The position numbers and the translations under genes were made by a program. A stretch of 64,000 nt of DNA from NCBI GenBank assembly GCA_020631735.1, contig CM036231.1, forward strand, positions 7,405,831 to 7,469,830, written 5' to 3'. Every line of letters starts with the position of its first letter. Position 1 is the stretch's first letter. Positions 10,601-22,100 of the stretch are shown piece by piece. This DNA comes from Saccharum officinarum (taxonomy: Eukaryota; Streptophyta; Magnoliopsida; Poales; Poaceae). The notes under the pieces are model-generated. The model had not been told where the DNA came from, did no database searches, and was given only the letters and a program-made list of their open reading frames with translations.

Positions 10601-13600
10601 GCACATGTCGCAGTAGTAGTGCGAGCAGCACCCGGCCGATCTCGTCCCGCCGGCGTTGAATCTGACAAAGCATATGCCGCACAAGAGCCGACGGATGCTG
10701 AGCGCCATGACCACTCATCCTGTATGGTTGTACCTGGCTGGTTCGCCACTTGATTCTTGAAGTGGCAGAGCAGGGCGGCCGTGAAGCCTGACAGGATGGA
10801 CAGGACCTCGGCCACGTTCGCGGGGGCCTTCGTTTCTTCCCCCACTGCGTGCTCGTCGTCGCATGTTCAACGCCGCCGAGAACAATCTCACCGGGAGCGT
10901 CCCGCGGCCACGTTTCCGGACGGCTGCAAGATCGAGTCTGGGAAATGTTGCCGGCGGCGAGGTCCTGCTCGGCGCCGTCACTCGCGACACCCGGCTCGGC
11001 CAGCCCCTTGGCGCCTTGGTTGGCGCGGCCAACAGCCAGGCCCGCAGCTCCCATGCTCGCGCGGTCAGCGGCAAGCCTCGCGGCACCCTGCCTCGCGCGC
11101 CCGACGGCCAGCCCCGCAGCGCCTTCCCTCGCTCGCCCGGCGACCAACCCTGTAGCGCCCTGCTTCACGCGCCTGGCGGCCAACCGCGACACCAGCCGGG
11201 CCACCCTGCTTTGTCGTGGCGGCGGTGGATCCGCCAGCGGGGCCTCGTCGGGGCCGGCCATCTCCATCCCCGGCGGCTAGGGTTTGGAAGCCCGACGCCC
11301 AAATCGCGAACTCCGGAAAACGCCCGCGGCTCGCGTTCGAACGGGTACGGGAAAGAAAGGAGGGAGGTAGTCGCTGCCCTCTCCAAGGGATAAGGCTATT
11401 TCTGTCTTTTCGCGTGCAGTCTATGTGCTGGCTCACGGCATAAATGGACGGAATGGACGGAAGGGCCACGAAACTAACCAAAACTCGTTTCTGGGCCAAA
11501 TAAGCAAGTTCGACGAAAAAAGGGCCAAGAAACTAAGAGCCACTTTTTTTAGGGCCAAGGAAATAATTTGCTCCTTCCCAATCCCGGCTACTCCTCTACT
11601 CTCCCTTGCGCACACCTCCCCGCCAGCGCCGTATCAATTTGGTATAAAAAAAAACCAGCACTACGGATCCTACGAAGATGACAGCGAAGCAGGATCGCAT
11701 CCTGGGGCAGCTTGCCACCATCAACAACCGGATGGACTCCCACAACAAGCACATTGCATGGACGAAGAAGTTCCAGTCAGGGACAATGAGGGGGGCCCCA
11801 CCGAGAACTCTGGGCACCCGTGGTGGCGGTGACGATGACCACGGCCGTGACTCCTTCCGCGATCATGACACTGGCTACGGCCGAGGCGACATCTAAGACC
11901 GTGCCATCTACTCAACCGCGGCGATCCTCGTGATCGCTGCTTCCGTCGCGACTACTTTCCCGACCAAAGGTTGTTATGGCCGCAATGGCCACTAAGGGCA
12001 TGACGATCGTTTCAGCCGTGACGACTGCCATGGCCACAACGATCACTACGGTCGTCCGTGTTCCCCAAAGATGAAATTTCCCTATTTTGATGGCGAGTCA
12101 GATCCCCTGACGTGGTTGAACAAGTGCAACAACTACTTCCACACCTTGGAGAGGTCTAGATGGCGTCTCCATGTGGACGGCACCTCCGCGAATTGCATTG
12201 CCAGATGCAGTGCAATTTTGGCCTCATCTCGTGGCCGCGCTTCGTCAACTTCGTCAACCTGCGCTTTGGGCCTCCCATCCACTCCAACTCTCTCGGCGAA
12301 CTCAAAGCCCTGCAGCGCTCCGGATCGGTGGACTACCAGCGCCATTTTCTTGCCCTACTATCTCGCCGCGAGCTCACCACGTAGCACAAGATCGACCTGT
12401 TCACAGTCTGGGAATGCGGCTAGCCTCCGATGTGGAGCTCCAATGGTCGGCCAACCTCCAAATGGCCATGAGCCTATCCAGGGCCTATAAGCACCGCCAA
12501 CTCGAAGCTTCGTCGGCTGCAGGGGCGACCGCGCCCAAGCCGACGCCTCACCATACCGGCGTCTGGTTTGACCAAATACACAACCAATACACCTACTTAA
12601 GCACTACAAATAGGCCTCCTGTCTCATAATTTACATCACATCACAACATATACCCATACTAATTAGCTACTTAGCTCAATGTTGGAATAAATTGTCTACT
12701 TAGATCAGGGGTTATTCCTGTAACCATTTCTATTGAAGTTCAATTTCAAAATATAGGATCCAATTTGTGGTTCAATGGTAACTGAGAATTGGAATTAAAC
12801 TTTCAATTGCAGCACATAATAATAACAAAAAGAATCGAACCACAAGATTAATCCCATGTAATACTACTCCATCCGTCCACAAAAGTATGCCATTCTAGAC
12901 TTGAAGCTTTGTCCAAGAAAGAATGCAACTATAGGGGCCAGGCTAGCACAGAGAGGTGCTCAGGTTCCTGTGGGACATGAGCGTGGAGGGAGAAACTAAG
13001 AGAGACTCGGGGTTGGTGATGTAAGGGGTACATGCGTCTTTTACCTATCTGTCTAATTCCTCCTTGGAAACCGAGAGTTGCAACCTTTTTTGGACCCAGA
13101 GAGTATATGCAAAACAAATCTAATGGTACTACTTTTGTATACAAAGTTATCCAATGGTATTATGTGCAACCAAAACCATATATACTTTGGATCAGTTGCT
13201 GATCAAAGATTGCCAAAAAAAACAGGACTTCTAAAAATGTGGAGGCCAGGGGTAGTTTATAACTTATAACAAATATATCTGCCTCTGTAGGATAGTAACA
13301 TTAGTATGACAAAATAAATGGGAAAACACACTTCAAGGATGAGTACATTATCACCATTTGCTGTTATCACAAATATGAAAGAGAATTATTAAACATCCCG
13401 GGAAACCAAAGGTGCAAAAATAGACACGATTAACAGCTTACCTTCACTTTTTCTCTCTTAACAATCCTCTCACAAAGGAAGCGTAATAGTTCCAATTCAA
13501 CCTGCCAAGAATGAGAAAAAATAGAAGCATATAATCCAAGAGTTTCTTCACCATCTTCAAGCCACTGATCAGCAGCAAGATATACTATAGCATCAAGCCA

Positions 13601-16600
13601 TTTTTTTGTAAACATTATCAAAGTCCAAATCAGAGAAACTTAAGTTCTGTGTTCCTTACTACTTGTCAGGTATGAGCATAGATGTTTTAGAATGCTCCTG
13701 ATGCTTCTGTAAATCTATTCATGTCTACATATAATATAAATATACTCAAATGAAATGTTTAAAGGTCACACAAAGGTAAAAGCACAAACATGGAAGATTT
13801 GAAGTTTTGTGTTTATATGTGCAATTGTGATATCTACCATTTATTAGGACTACGACAGTCATATATATTCATCAAATACAACATGTTGGACACTGCTTAA
13901 TACCTATAATGATTTTCACCATGGCTGATGCTCACCCCGCAAATCATGACACTAATACTTAAATCTAACGAACCAAATAAGACTTGAGAGCCGAGAGCTG
14001 TTTTGACACAAAATGCACGTGAATTACAAACATCACTGCGAAGGTGATGAGACAAACACAAAGTACCATGAAAAGATTGGCAGTCTAAAATTAGTACTAC
14101 CTTAGTAAAAAAAAGTAGAATCTATAATGATTTAAGCAGAATATTGATCCTTGCAGGAGATAAAGTATGTAAGTGGTGTGTTTACCCTCATTTGTTTCAT
14201 GCTCTTGACTTCCTCAGGTCCATATTGTTGACGATAGGCCTGCACGAATTTCCATAGAAGGATGTAAAGGTAATTATGACATATAAGGATACAAATCTAG
14301 TTACAGGGTGAAGACATCAACCTCTCCTAAACAATTAAAAGTATCTCTTACCTTTCTCTGCTCAATACTGTGTCTACAACAGTATGCTTTATGTTGTAAC
14401 ATATTACCCAATCTTTTTGTATTCATGTAAAGACCAGCATCTCTAGCACATGAAGGATGGAAAGTTATTTGACAGTCTACTGTACTGCACTGCATGGTTG
14501 AAAGAGAGAAGGTTAGCAAGATCTGATTCGTTTGTCTACATTTCTAGATCAATAGGTATAAAGGATCCTTTTAAAAAACAAACCTTCAAGCATGCACCGA
14601 CATAGCGGTGGCATATAGAGCATGCATCTTTATCCTTGTGATGAAGCCTCTCCTTAGGTTTGATTGAACAGCCAGAACAAAATAATAAGATAATTCAGTC
14701 ATATTGTACTCAAGATGGCTTCTGGTGATATGATCACATAACTATGCATTATAATGAAATAAATATGAAACAAGATATATTTATTTGCCAATACAGAAAT
14801 ACTAAGAGCATAGCTAGAACAAGATAGTACCATTCCATCGACTGGATTATGTTGCCCTCTTCTGAATGTAGTCTCCAACAGCCACTAAGGAAAGTTGGGG
14901 TAATTTAAATGAATAAGTGTACATAAGCTAAGCAAAACAGCAATATGGAAAGAAAGCAGAAATCACTACCTCAGCACAGAAAGCATGAACCCATTGACCC
15001 TTCACAGTCTTTCTAAAAGCGCCAGATGTTCCATGGCATAAACCACACTGCACCAAACAAGCTTTCGCGCCATTTTGATCTGATAGCTCACCAGAGACAA
15101 CAAAATCTCTGGGCATCTCGTGGCAAAGTTCGCACTTCCATGGGCCTGTGGGATACTTCAGGCTCTGGTAGCAATCTAAGTGGACAGCAGCCTGCTGATC
15201 AAGCCAGTTAATAGTTGATGGAGCGCAATTTATTTGGGACAAAAAAAAACAGTAAATGCAAATCACCTTGCAGCTGGAGCAGACAAAAATACGATTCAAT
15301 ACAGTATCACATCGCATGCATATATCACAGGGAAGAGCACTTTTCTTGGAGAATTTTGCCAGATCAAAAATGCCAAATTTAGTTTCCTCTGAGACTTTGC
15401 TATTGGAAAATGATAAATCCTTTGCTTGTGGTGATGAAGATAATTGGCCAATTCTTGAGGATCCAGCATTGCTTCTTGTCATATTCTGGAAACAAACAGA
15501 AGCCAATAAAAAAACGATCATGCCTGACAAGAAACAACTGAACAAGCAAAGCACAGTGATAACCTCTCGTCTAGCAGATGCCACATTGTTTTCTGTCTCT
15601 TTCCTCACTGTTGCATTTCGTGAGGTTGGTACAACAGAAGGTGCAGTTGCAGCCAGGATAGCTAGAGCTTCCTTGTGTCTCCTCTCTGAGTTTCCACGCT
15701 TCTTAGCTTCCCTCAGATCACGAAGAAACTGATTCACAATGATATGATCCCATTTTCTTTTATTGAAAGAATCCAACTCGTAAGAAATATTCTGGACAAC
15801 CTTGAGCATCAAATCTTCTGCAAGATATAAGACGGACTGAAATATCGATTCAGAAAGCTGAAGAAATATAAACACATCTAAGCAGTTCATTTTAGCACTG
15901 CGAAGACTAATTATTAAGATAGTACAGCAGCAGCAGGGGAATTAATAAAGCGGACAACAACCAAAACCATATTATATGGCTGCATAAGGAATATTAATGT
16001 ACATGACAAAGAAAAACTTACCATATCTCTGCTTCATAGAAACAACACCATCAAGTAGCCTGGATTGTAAATAAACTATTTCCCCTTCTATTTCATCATC
16101 AGGTGAATGCTTGAGAGTATCTGATGATTTCGCTTTACAGACTTGATCCAGGGCAGCTTTGTCTGCTAATTGCCCAAGTTTTGTTGATGAACCACCAAGG
16201 TCATCATGAAGAGAGCAAGATAATTCTTCTACTCAAATTGGGAGAAAATAAAGTTGATTTTAAGATGTGAAAAAAGAAACTAGCAATGGATTCTGTTTAA
16301 CTGACAGGAAGGAGGCAGCAGGAATTTACCATGATAACCATTTTTCTGTATAGTTTGCTCCATGTTATTACTCCACAAACCTTGCAACCTCTTCTCAATG
16401 ACAGGATGAATATAGCAGCAGTGACCATCCATGCTACATGGGGAAAAAGCAGGATTAAGTTATTTATCCATTCAAATGAAACACTGCCTGTAATAATGTG
16501 CGAGAAGGACCCAGTGTAACAAAGTAACTAAAGCCTGTGTACACACATGCCTGTAATGGAGAGAGGAAGAGGGGAAAGGAAGGGGGGAGGGGGAGAGAGG

Positions 16601-19600
16601 AGAGAAAGACACATCCGGATTGGGGGTAGGCATACTTGAGCAAATGCCGGCCAGAAATCTGATTTGCATCAGGATCATCATGAAAGCCATTTTGAACTAA
16701 ATCACCCCTATTAGCACTGTCATTTTCTGGAAAATGATGATCAATCGATGAAATGGCTTCCTCCTGTCCTGATTGAAGTGTAGCAGTGGTTAAGTTCTTA
16801 CTTTCACTCCTAAGAAGTGTACCTGTTCATAAATACCAGAAGAATCAACAAGTCTATAAAATTAATGAAATTGAGGCTTCATTGCCCTGGAGTAGTTTAA
16901 TCTTCAAAAAGGGATAATCACATGCTTGACTCTCAAGTTCTAAAAGAAAAAAAGAAACAGAAAATGCAGGGTGCATGCCCAACACTAGCAAGAAATTTCT
17001 AGAGCGAGTAGATCAAAACAGTACATGACAGTTAGCACTGGCACACTAATAAACAATAGCATCATATCTAAGGGCATGTTGGTTTGTGCTGATGCTTTTC
17101 AAAAACTGGCTTTTAAATGATGCCACTGCCTCTAGAAAACCTGTTTCTTGAAATGTATAATATATGTAGTACCCCTCAGATTATCATCCCTTAGAACTTA
17201 GAATCAACATAAGTTCCTACAGACCAGCTTCTAGCTTCTAAATTTCTAATAAAAATGAAGTGTTGCTTCCCAATAGGCGATTTCAAAAGCTAGCTGTTTG
17301 CTTCAGCTTTCTGCTTCTGAGGCAAAAGGCAGAAGCTGTCTGAAACAAACAGAGCCTAAGTATCACACATTAGACAGGCTGTACAAAGTAATGATTGGCA
17401 AATGTTAGCTTATTCAGTCATGACCTGTTGAATAAAAGAGAATAGAACTCCCATAAGTATCAAGCATTGTAGCTACAAGAGAGATAAATATCATCCAGAA
17501 TAAATTGGTCAAGCCAAATTTCATATCAGGAAGCATACTATGTACAACAAACTTTAAACCTCATCCAGACAAAATATAAAGACAGCATGGCCACAGTGAC
17601 ACAGGCGCACAGCCATTGTAGTATTACAGAATACAGATAATGGAGGACGAAACATTATTAGTTATTACCTTGTGCCAAAGAACCCTCTTTAAATGACTTC
17701 ACTTGAACAGAAGGTGCACGCTCAGAGTTCTGCAGCCACTTGATCATTTTCAACTTCAGGCCAGGGGAGTAAGCAGTTGTCTCATCAGGCTGTAAAGGCG
17801 CGTTGTTTTTTCTCAAACATATCAAGGGCGATAGTAGCATCGCATTGTGAAACACAAGAATAAGAATAATACCGTAGAGTTATGCATACTATGGTTAAAC
17901 TTATACCTATGAGTATAGTTTCATCTCTACTATTTATATCTACAGTGAAGATTTTTGTTGGCTTGTAATGTTTGTTATAATACATAAGACTTTTCAAATA
18001 CTATAACATACACATTTAAAATCTCTGTTTTTATATATTCTAAAAAAGACATAAGCAGCCTACACCAAGAATAAAAAGTTGACAAGTTGTGGAAAAAATA
18101 ATAATTCTATAAGTGAAAGTTCAAAAGAGATGCATATACCACCAGCTTGTGCTAGGATAAATTGAGTGAGATGTATGTACCAATTATTACATGTTGGGAC
18201 ACAACTAGTAGAAACACTGAGCAACTTATGAGAACTACTGAAAAATCAACAGCAAAATACCTGAAGAGCAGCTTCCACTGATTCTGAACAAAGACCCAGC
18301 TCCGATTCTATGTCAGCAAGACTGACCTTTCCTTGGTCAACTAGCTGTGCCGTCTGTGCAAATATACAAAATGCAGTTAGGTACAAAACCTCCATACCCT
18401 AATCTGGCTATGTAAGATGAGCAAATACCTTTCTAAGAATTCCAGAAACATCTCCAGAATTGCTCATAATATTCCCATCTGCAGAGGGTTGATCAACAGC
18501 CATATCTGCACTTTGAGTTTCTTGAGTGCTTCCAAGAGTGGATGGAACAGTAGCCACTTCAGTTGTCTGTGCTTCTGCACTTTGAGTTTCTTGAGTGCTT
18601 CCAAGAGTGGATGGAACGGTAGCCACTTCAGTTGTCTGTGCTTTGTTTAGGATACAAGAACTAGTAGTAATTGTGCTGTTCACAAATTTGTCCTTGTTAC
18701 TGCACGTAAATCTCACTTGTTGTTCATTCCCAGTAAGAGGTTTTCCATCATGCGGCTCAACTTGAGCAGAGTCCAGTTCAGATACACTTTTGTCATTCTG
18801 TATGGAGCTGATGCTTTTGACAGCAGAATGCTTTGCACAAAATGCTCGCATCTCAACCTATTAACAGTTAAAAATAAGAAAAATTAATAATAAGCAATCA
18901 AATATAATGAACAGATTTAATAAGAAGAAAAAGAACTAACATTATCATGACCAAACTTCCCCCATATCTCAATCTGAAGCTTGAACTCTCTTGCACATAT
19001 AGGATGGAAGGAAGTCCTGCATGCTCCTAAAAACCACATGAACTTAGAAAATGAATGGATTATAAAATTAGAACTATTATTGTTCAGATACAATCTACAG
19101 AATACTCCCTATGCTCTATTTCATTTTATGTTTTTGGCATTGCTCGGACACCAAAACATGACTTTGAACACTGATTTGTATACTTAATATCCATAAATAC
19201 TAACAAGGAATTATACTTTTGTGAAAGCATTTTCAAAGAAAAATCTATTCATGCAATTATCATACTGTCAATATTTATGCTAATAACATATTAACCGTAG
19301 AACTTTCAAAAGATGTTGATGTCACGGCTCTACGATTTCAAACAAAAAAGGACGAAATAGTAGACTGTGAATACATATTCATTAATGCGATGCTTCCCTT
19401 AAATACTGGCAAAAATGGGGAAAAAAAGACATACTTGCTGTTTACAACTTTCAAGGTGTACCTTTCAAGCTTGTCAGAGTAATTATGTAACTTCACATTG
19501 TGTATTCATCATAATACAATGCTCACCCCCCGAACAAACCAATAGTCAAAAGGCAGAAATACCATAACTGAGTGTCACAGTGCATAGACCTCTCCCAGGC

Positions 19601-21684
19601 AACTACCAGATCATCCCCAAAATAAATTACATCCTTATTTGTAGAAGGTTTACCTTAGAAAACACTAGATCTAGAAGGCATGTAGAGCTCTATTTGTACA
19701 GAAACAATGAACAATGAACAAGGAAGCCTAGAATGTCTATTCAAGTGCAACTATCCATGCAAAACTCAAATAGTCGAATGCCAGCTCTTTCACAAATATG
19801 GTTAAATCCAAATGTTGATGGCTTTGGCTTACAATGGCAGCTTAACGGGAGAGGCATGTTGATAAGACATCAATCAAGAAAATGCTGAGTGGCATGGCAA
19901 ACAGACACCAAAATATATTTTAAAAATTTGCTCTTAAAAAGGGTCAGGACAATCGTCGGCTTCTGAGGATATTTCTTCTCAGTTACATGCTGATTAGGAA
20001 GATTTAGATATTGACAAATGACACACTTAACTAGTTTAGGAACCCATATGTGAATTCAGGACATGGAAGACACTGTGGTAGTGTGGTATAAGTTCAAGGA
20101 GTGCTGGTGCATTTCACTTTTATAAGATTTCAAATAAGTGAAACTGGGGTATGACAAGAGAAAATAAATAAAGTAAAAGAGAACGAATTATTGCAGCTTA
20201 AACATATCTTAAATTAAAGATTCAGGCATATAAGAACTTCAGTTCTCAGAGACAGGAGATGAATGTAGCTTAGCGTTAGAATCGGAGTGATTATGTTCAA
20301 AATACATACCATGGCTGCAGCGGACACATGCGCCATGCATGACCTTGCAAAGGCTGCACACCAATTTTGATTGATTCTCTTGGGTATCTACTATATTGGT
20401 GACAGGCTCCATTGATTCCATGTCCTTGACATGAAACTCTGGTCTCCAAAGACTACAAAATAAATGTACAAATTCTTGGTTTCCTCCATCTGTGGATGGA
20501 CCAGGGTCCCTTTTGAAAGGTTTCAAAGCACCTTTCTCCTTTGGACAGAGCACACAGGGCATTGACACAGTCCTGCAGGCATCGCTCCGTGTCAACCTCC
20601 GTGGCATCCCGATATTCCGGCTACACCAAACACAAAACCAGAAACGATCTGGCACAACATGCACACCATAACACTTCTGGTGCACAGATATCTCACAGTT
20701 CTTGCAATGAAGCATCCTGTTAGACATCATGTCACTTTCTCCCAAACAACAAACATCGCAGATTGAACCAGCCTCAACTTCAGGGGATGGCAGCAGTACA
20801 AGCTGCTCTAGCCCAGCATCTGCACCTAAGAGCTTCCTCTTCTTGTTTGGGCGCTCTGAAGTGAGCACAAACCGTCCCCTTGCTCCTAAGAGCCAGCTCA
20901 GAGAAGGCCACAGATCCTCTCTACATCCTGGTAGAACAATGCTATTAGTCCTGCTTTGATCTAACACGATTTCAACCGGCTGCTCCTCTTGCTGCACAAT
21001 CACTTCCTGCATGTCCTGATCACAATTCTCTTTATTACTCTCATCTTGGGTGGCCAGCTCTACACTGGCTCCAATATCATCCAAGCTGTCCTGAATATCC
21101 TCTTTGCTCCTATCCAACTCCTCGTTATGCTTGCCCAAATTCGAGCTCAAATCTGGGCTTTCATCAGCTTCAAAAGCATGAGATAGATCTGAATTCTCCC
21201 CTAACTCCTTACTACTGCCCACAACTGGTATCACAAAATAAGGATCAATCTGGCTGGGACAGAATTGATGCTTCGTCACTAATTCCTCGAAATCCTCCGC
21301 TGTGAACTCTCGAAAATAGGGCTCCAACTGCTCCCAAAAGCCCTTGCACCCAGCAGGCACTCTCGGGTGCTGCACCAGGGGAGGTGCTGGCTCCGGCTGC
21401 TGCTGCTGGGGCTGGCTCTTCTTATGATTCTTCCGCACGTCACCCACCGCCGCCCATCTGGCAACTCGGGATGGCAGCCAGGGGTCCCGTCCAGCAGCCT
21501 CCTCCCCGTCAAACGGCGACCGCACACACAGTGCCTTCCTGGCCTGCTCGCACGGGGTGACGCCGGCCGTCGCCGGCGGCGTGCCCCCGGCGGGCGGCGG
21601 CGCATCTTCGCCGGACTTCCGGGGGGATGACGAGGGCGACGCGTCGGCGGCCGCGGCGAGCGGAGGTCTCCGGCGAGGCGCCAC
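7639..21684 (-). CDS. PHD / extended-PHD zinc finger protein, 18 exons
   Basis: Exons, 5' to 3' on the minus strand: 21684-20310, 19026-18941, 18857-18429, 18353-18261, 17789-17669, 16822-16636, 16433-16330, 16228-16022, 15817-15564, 15485-15267, 15194-14970, 14884-14831, 14652-14584, 14489-14352, 14239-14186, 13501-13442, 8313-7906, 7797-7639. All have GT/AG borders and phases join to 1413 codons. PHD finger 1 lies near residues 307-356 (CDVC, CKNC, HQKC, CVWC). Extended PHD 1 lies near 376-498 (CVLC to CAKH). PHD finger 2 lies near 1003-1050 and extended PHD 2 near 1071-1180. Conserved SYxHPxIxxRL-like and EAKKRG...RRHKEA segments match plant PHD proteins of the Arabidopsis At1g77800 type. 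By family it should be a nuclear histone-tail reader; the target is unknown. The start codon reads GTG. Exon 11 start and the last exon are the least certain. Confidence 0.88.
8475..8688. repeat. Tandem duplication of about 107 bp in intron 16
   Basis: Copy 1 is 8475-8580 and copy 2 is 8581-8688. They differ by a few substitutions and a 2-bp indel. Both begin with AAACTACAC and end with a CACATTT tract. It lies just upstream of exon 17. Confidence 0.93.
9143..9829 (-). mobile_element. RTE-type LINE, 5'-truncated
   Basis: On the minus strand a frame at 9816-9271 encodes the C-terminal end of a LINE reverse-transcriptase polyprotein, with the grass-typical runs LYGAECWPTKRRHVQQLSVA, RMLRWCCGHTRRDRVRN and RLRWFGHVQRRPPEAP. 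The element ends in a short 3' region and a (TTG)n tail, read as CAACAA at 9144-9162, which is typical of plant RTE elements. The endonuclease and catalytic RT domains are missing, as is usual for 5'-truncated LINE copies. It lies in intron 16 of the PHD gene, in the same direction as that gene. Confidence 0.9.
10321..10845 (-). pseudogene. RBR (ARIADNE-like) E3 ubiquitin ligase fragments
   Basis: On the minus strand, RING1 and IBR signatures are spread over three frames. One frame gives CGICFVRF, then CCSHYYCDMCW and LRCPDPAC, which is RING1. Another gives KWCPAAGCTRAVEF followed by a CGCxC-like tail, which is the start of the IBR domain. A third gives the linker DLVNAVAEA. The order matches ARIADNE proteins, but frame changes and stops prevent a continuous protein and no RING2 with its catalytic cysteine is present. 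It is a captured, degraded fragment inside the Mutator-like element. Confidence 0.78.
10590..11267 (-). CDS. Hypothetical repeat-rich protein inside the Mutator-like element
   Basis: This is a 225-codon open frame beginning with ATG. Residues 1-20 are acidic and proline-rich. About residues 22-100 form degenerate 11-residue repeats of the form R-x3-GAxGLAx. The rest overlaps, in another frame, the captured RBR fragment. The repeats arise from a GC-rich 33-bp tandem pattern, so the frame may be a composition effect. I do not recognise the product and there is no evidence that it is expressed. Confidence 0.25.
   Translation of the reverse strand: MEMAGPDEAPLADPPPPRQSRVARLVSRLAARRVKQGATGLVAGRAREGAAGLAVGRARQGAARLAADRASMGAAGLAVGRANQGAKGLAEPGVASDGAEQDLAAGNISQTRSCSRPETWPRDAPGEIVLGGVEHATTSTQWGKKRRPPRTWPRSCPSCQASRPPCSATSRIKWRTSQVQPYRMSGHGAQHPSALVRHMLCQIQRRRDEIGRVLLALLLRHVLER
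11640..12560 (+). pseudogene. Ty3/gypsy gag remnant
   Basis: A first frame at 11678-11896 encodes a Gag N-terminal part (ILGQLATINNRMDSH). From 12071 a second part begins KFPYFDGESDPLTWLNKCNN, the start of the retrotransposon gag domain. It then continues in another frame with RFVNFVNLRFGPP and YQRHFLALLSR before stops. At least two frame changes and several stops make it non-functional. No LTR or pol was found beside it, so it is an isolated piece in intron 16 of the PHD gene. Confidence 0.75.
12867..13103. mobile_element. Stowaway-type MITE
   Basis: The left end reads CTCCATCCGTCC and the right end GGACCCAGAGAG, a diverged inverse. TA dinucleotides flank both ends (12865-12866 and 13104-13105), as expected for Tc1/mariner-type MITEs. 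It lies in intron 16 of the PHD gene, about 340 bp from exon 16. Confidence 0.72.
17072..17356. mobile_element. Tourist-type MITE in PHD intron 5
   Basis: This 285-bp element is flanked by TAA at 17069-17071 and 17357-17359, the PIF/Harbinger target. The ends GGGCATGTTGGTTTG and CAAACAGAGCC are inverse with mismatches, and the interior shows more GCTTCT/AGAAGC inversions. It lies between exons 5 and 6. Confidence 0.78.
18505..18642. repeat. 69-bp in-frame tandem duplication in PHD exon 3
   Basis: Copy 1 is 18505-18573 and copy 2 is 18574-18642, with one base difference that I can see. It encodes a 23-residue unit rich in Thr, Ser and Gln twice in a row (each contains TEVATVPSTLGSTQETQSA). 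The frame is kept because 69 is divisible by three. It lies in the disordered linker after the first extended PHD. Confidence 0.95.
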
Positions 21685-22100
21685 GGCGGAAAACCTCCAG
21701 TGCTAGGGTTTCTCTCAGGTACGATTTTTTCGGGGGAGTTCAGATCCGGGGGCGAGAGGGAAAGAGTACTGAGGAGGGAGATGCTTCTGTAAAAAATCAA
21801 AGCGCCCGTTCGCTTGTCGCTTCCTCTCGTAGTGGGCTGGGCCTGGGAGTCGTGCTCTCACCTCGAGACCTCGAGAAAGGCGCCTTCCGAGACGCTACGC
21901 GCACCCGAAGGCAGCTCACCAAGTCACTGACTAACCGGGCCCACATGGTCGTGAGCTGGTACGAGTGGCCGTAGCACTTTCCTCGGGAGGGGATATACCT
22001 GGTCCGCTGCTGTTTTTCCTTGCGCCGGGTCACGGGCTGTGTTGCCCGATGCATGACTGATACGTGGGCCCTCACGTCTCTACGTGTTCACGGGTCCACG
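21685..22100 (-). promoter_or_regulatory. Promoter and 5' leader of the PHD gene
   Basis: This is the GC-rich, CpG-rich DNA directly upstream of exon 1. Pyrimidine-rich CT tracts at 21750-21790, read on the minus strand, look like a plant 5' leader. No clear TATA box is visible, as is common for housekeeping chromatin genes. The transcription start is not determined. Confidence 0.4.

Larger units (their letters stand above)
9830..11569. mobile_element. Mutator-like element with captured gene fragments (Pack-MULE)
   Basis: Terminal inverted repeats of about 115 bp lie at 9830-9944 and 11456-11569. Both begin AAATTATTTCCTTGGCCCT and stay alignable through the GGCCCTTCCGTC block. There is no transposase; the interior is GC-rich and holds pieces of an RBR-type ubiquitin ligase gene. 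Long inverted repeats plus host gene sequence is the Pack-MULE pattern. The 9 bp on each side do not match, so the target duplication is lost or the ends were rearranged. Confidence 0.82.

Noticed and set aside
20239..20309. Extension of PHD exon 1 to the next stop
   Set aside because: A GTATGT donor at 20309-20304 joins in phase to exon 2, which completes the extended PHD zinc ligands; the extension does not.
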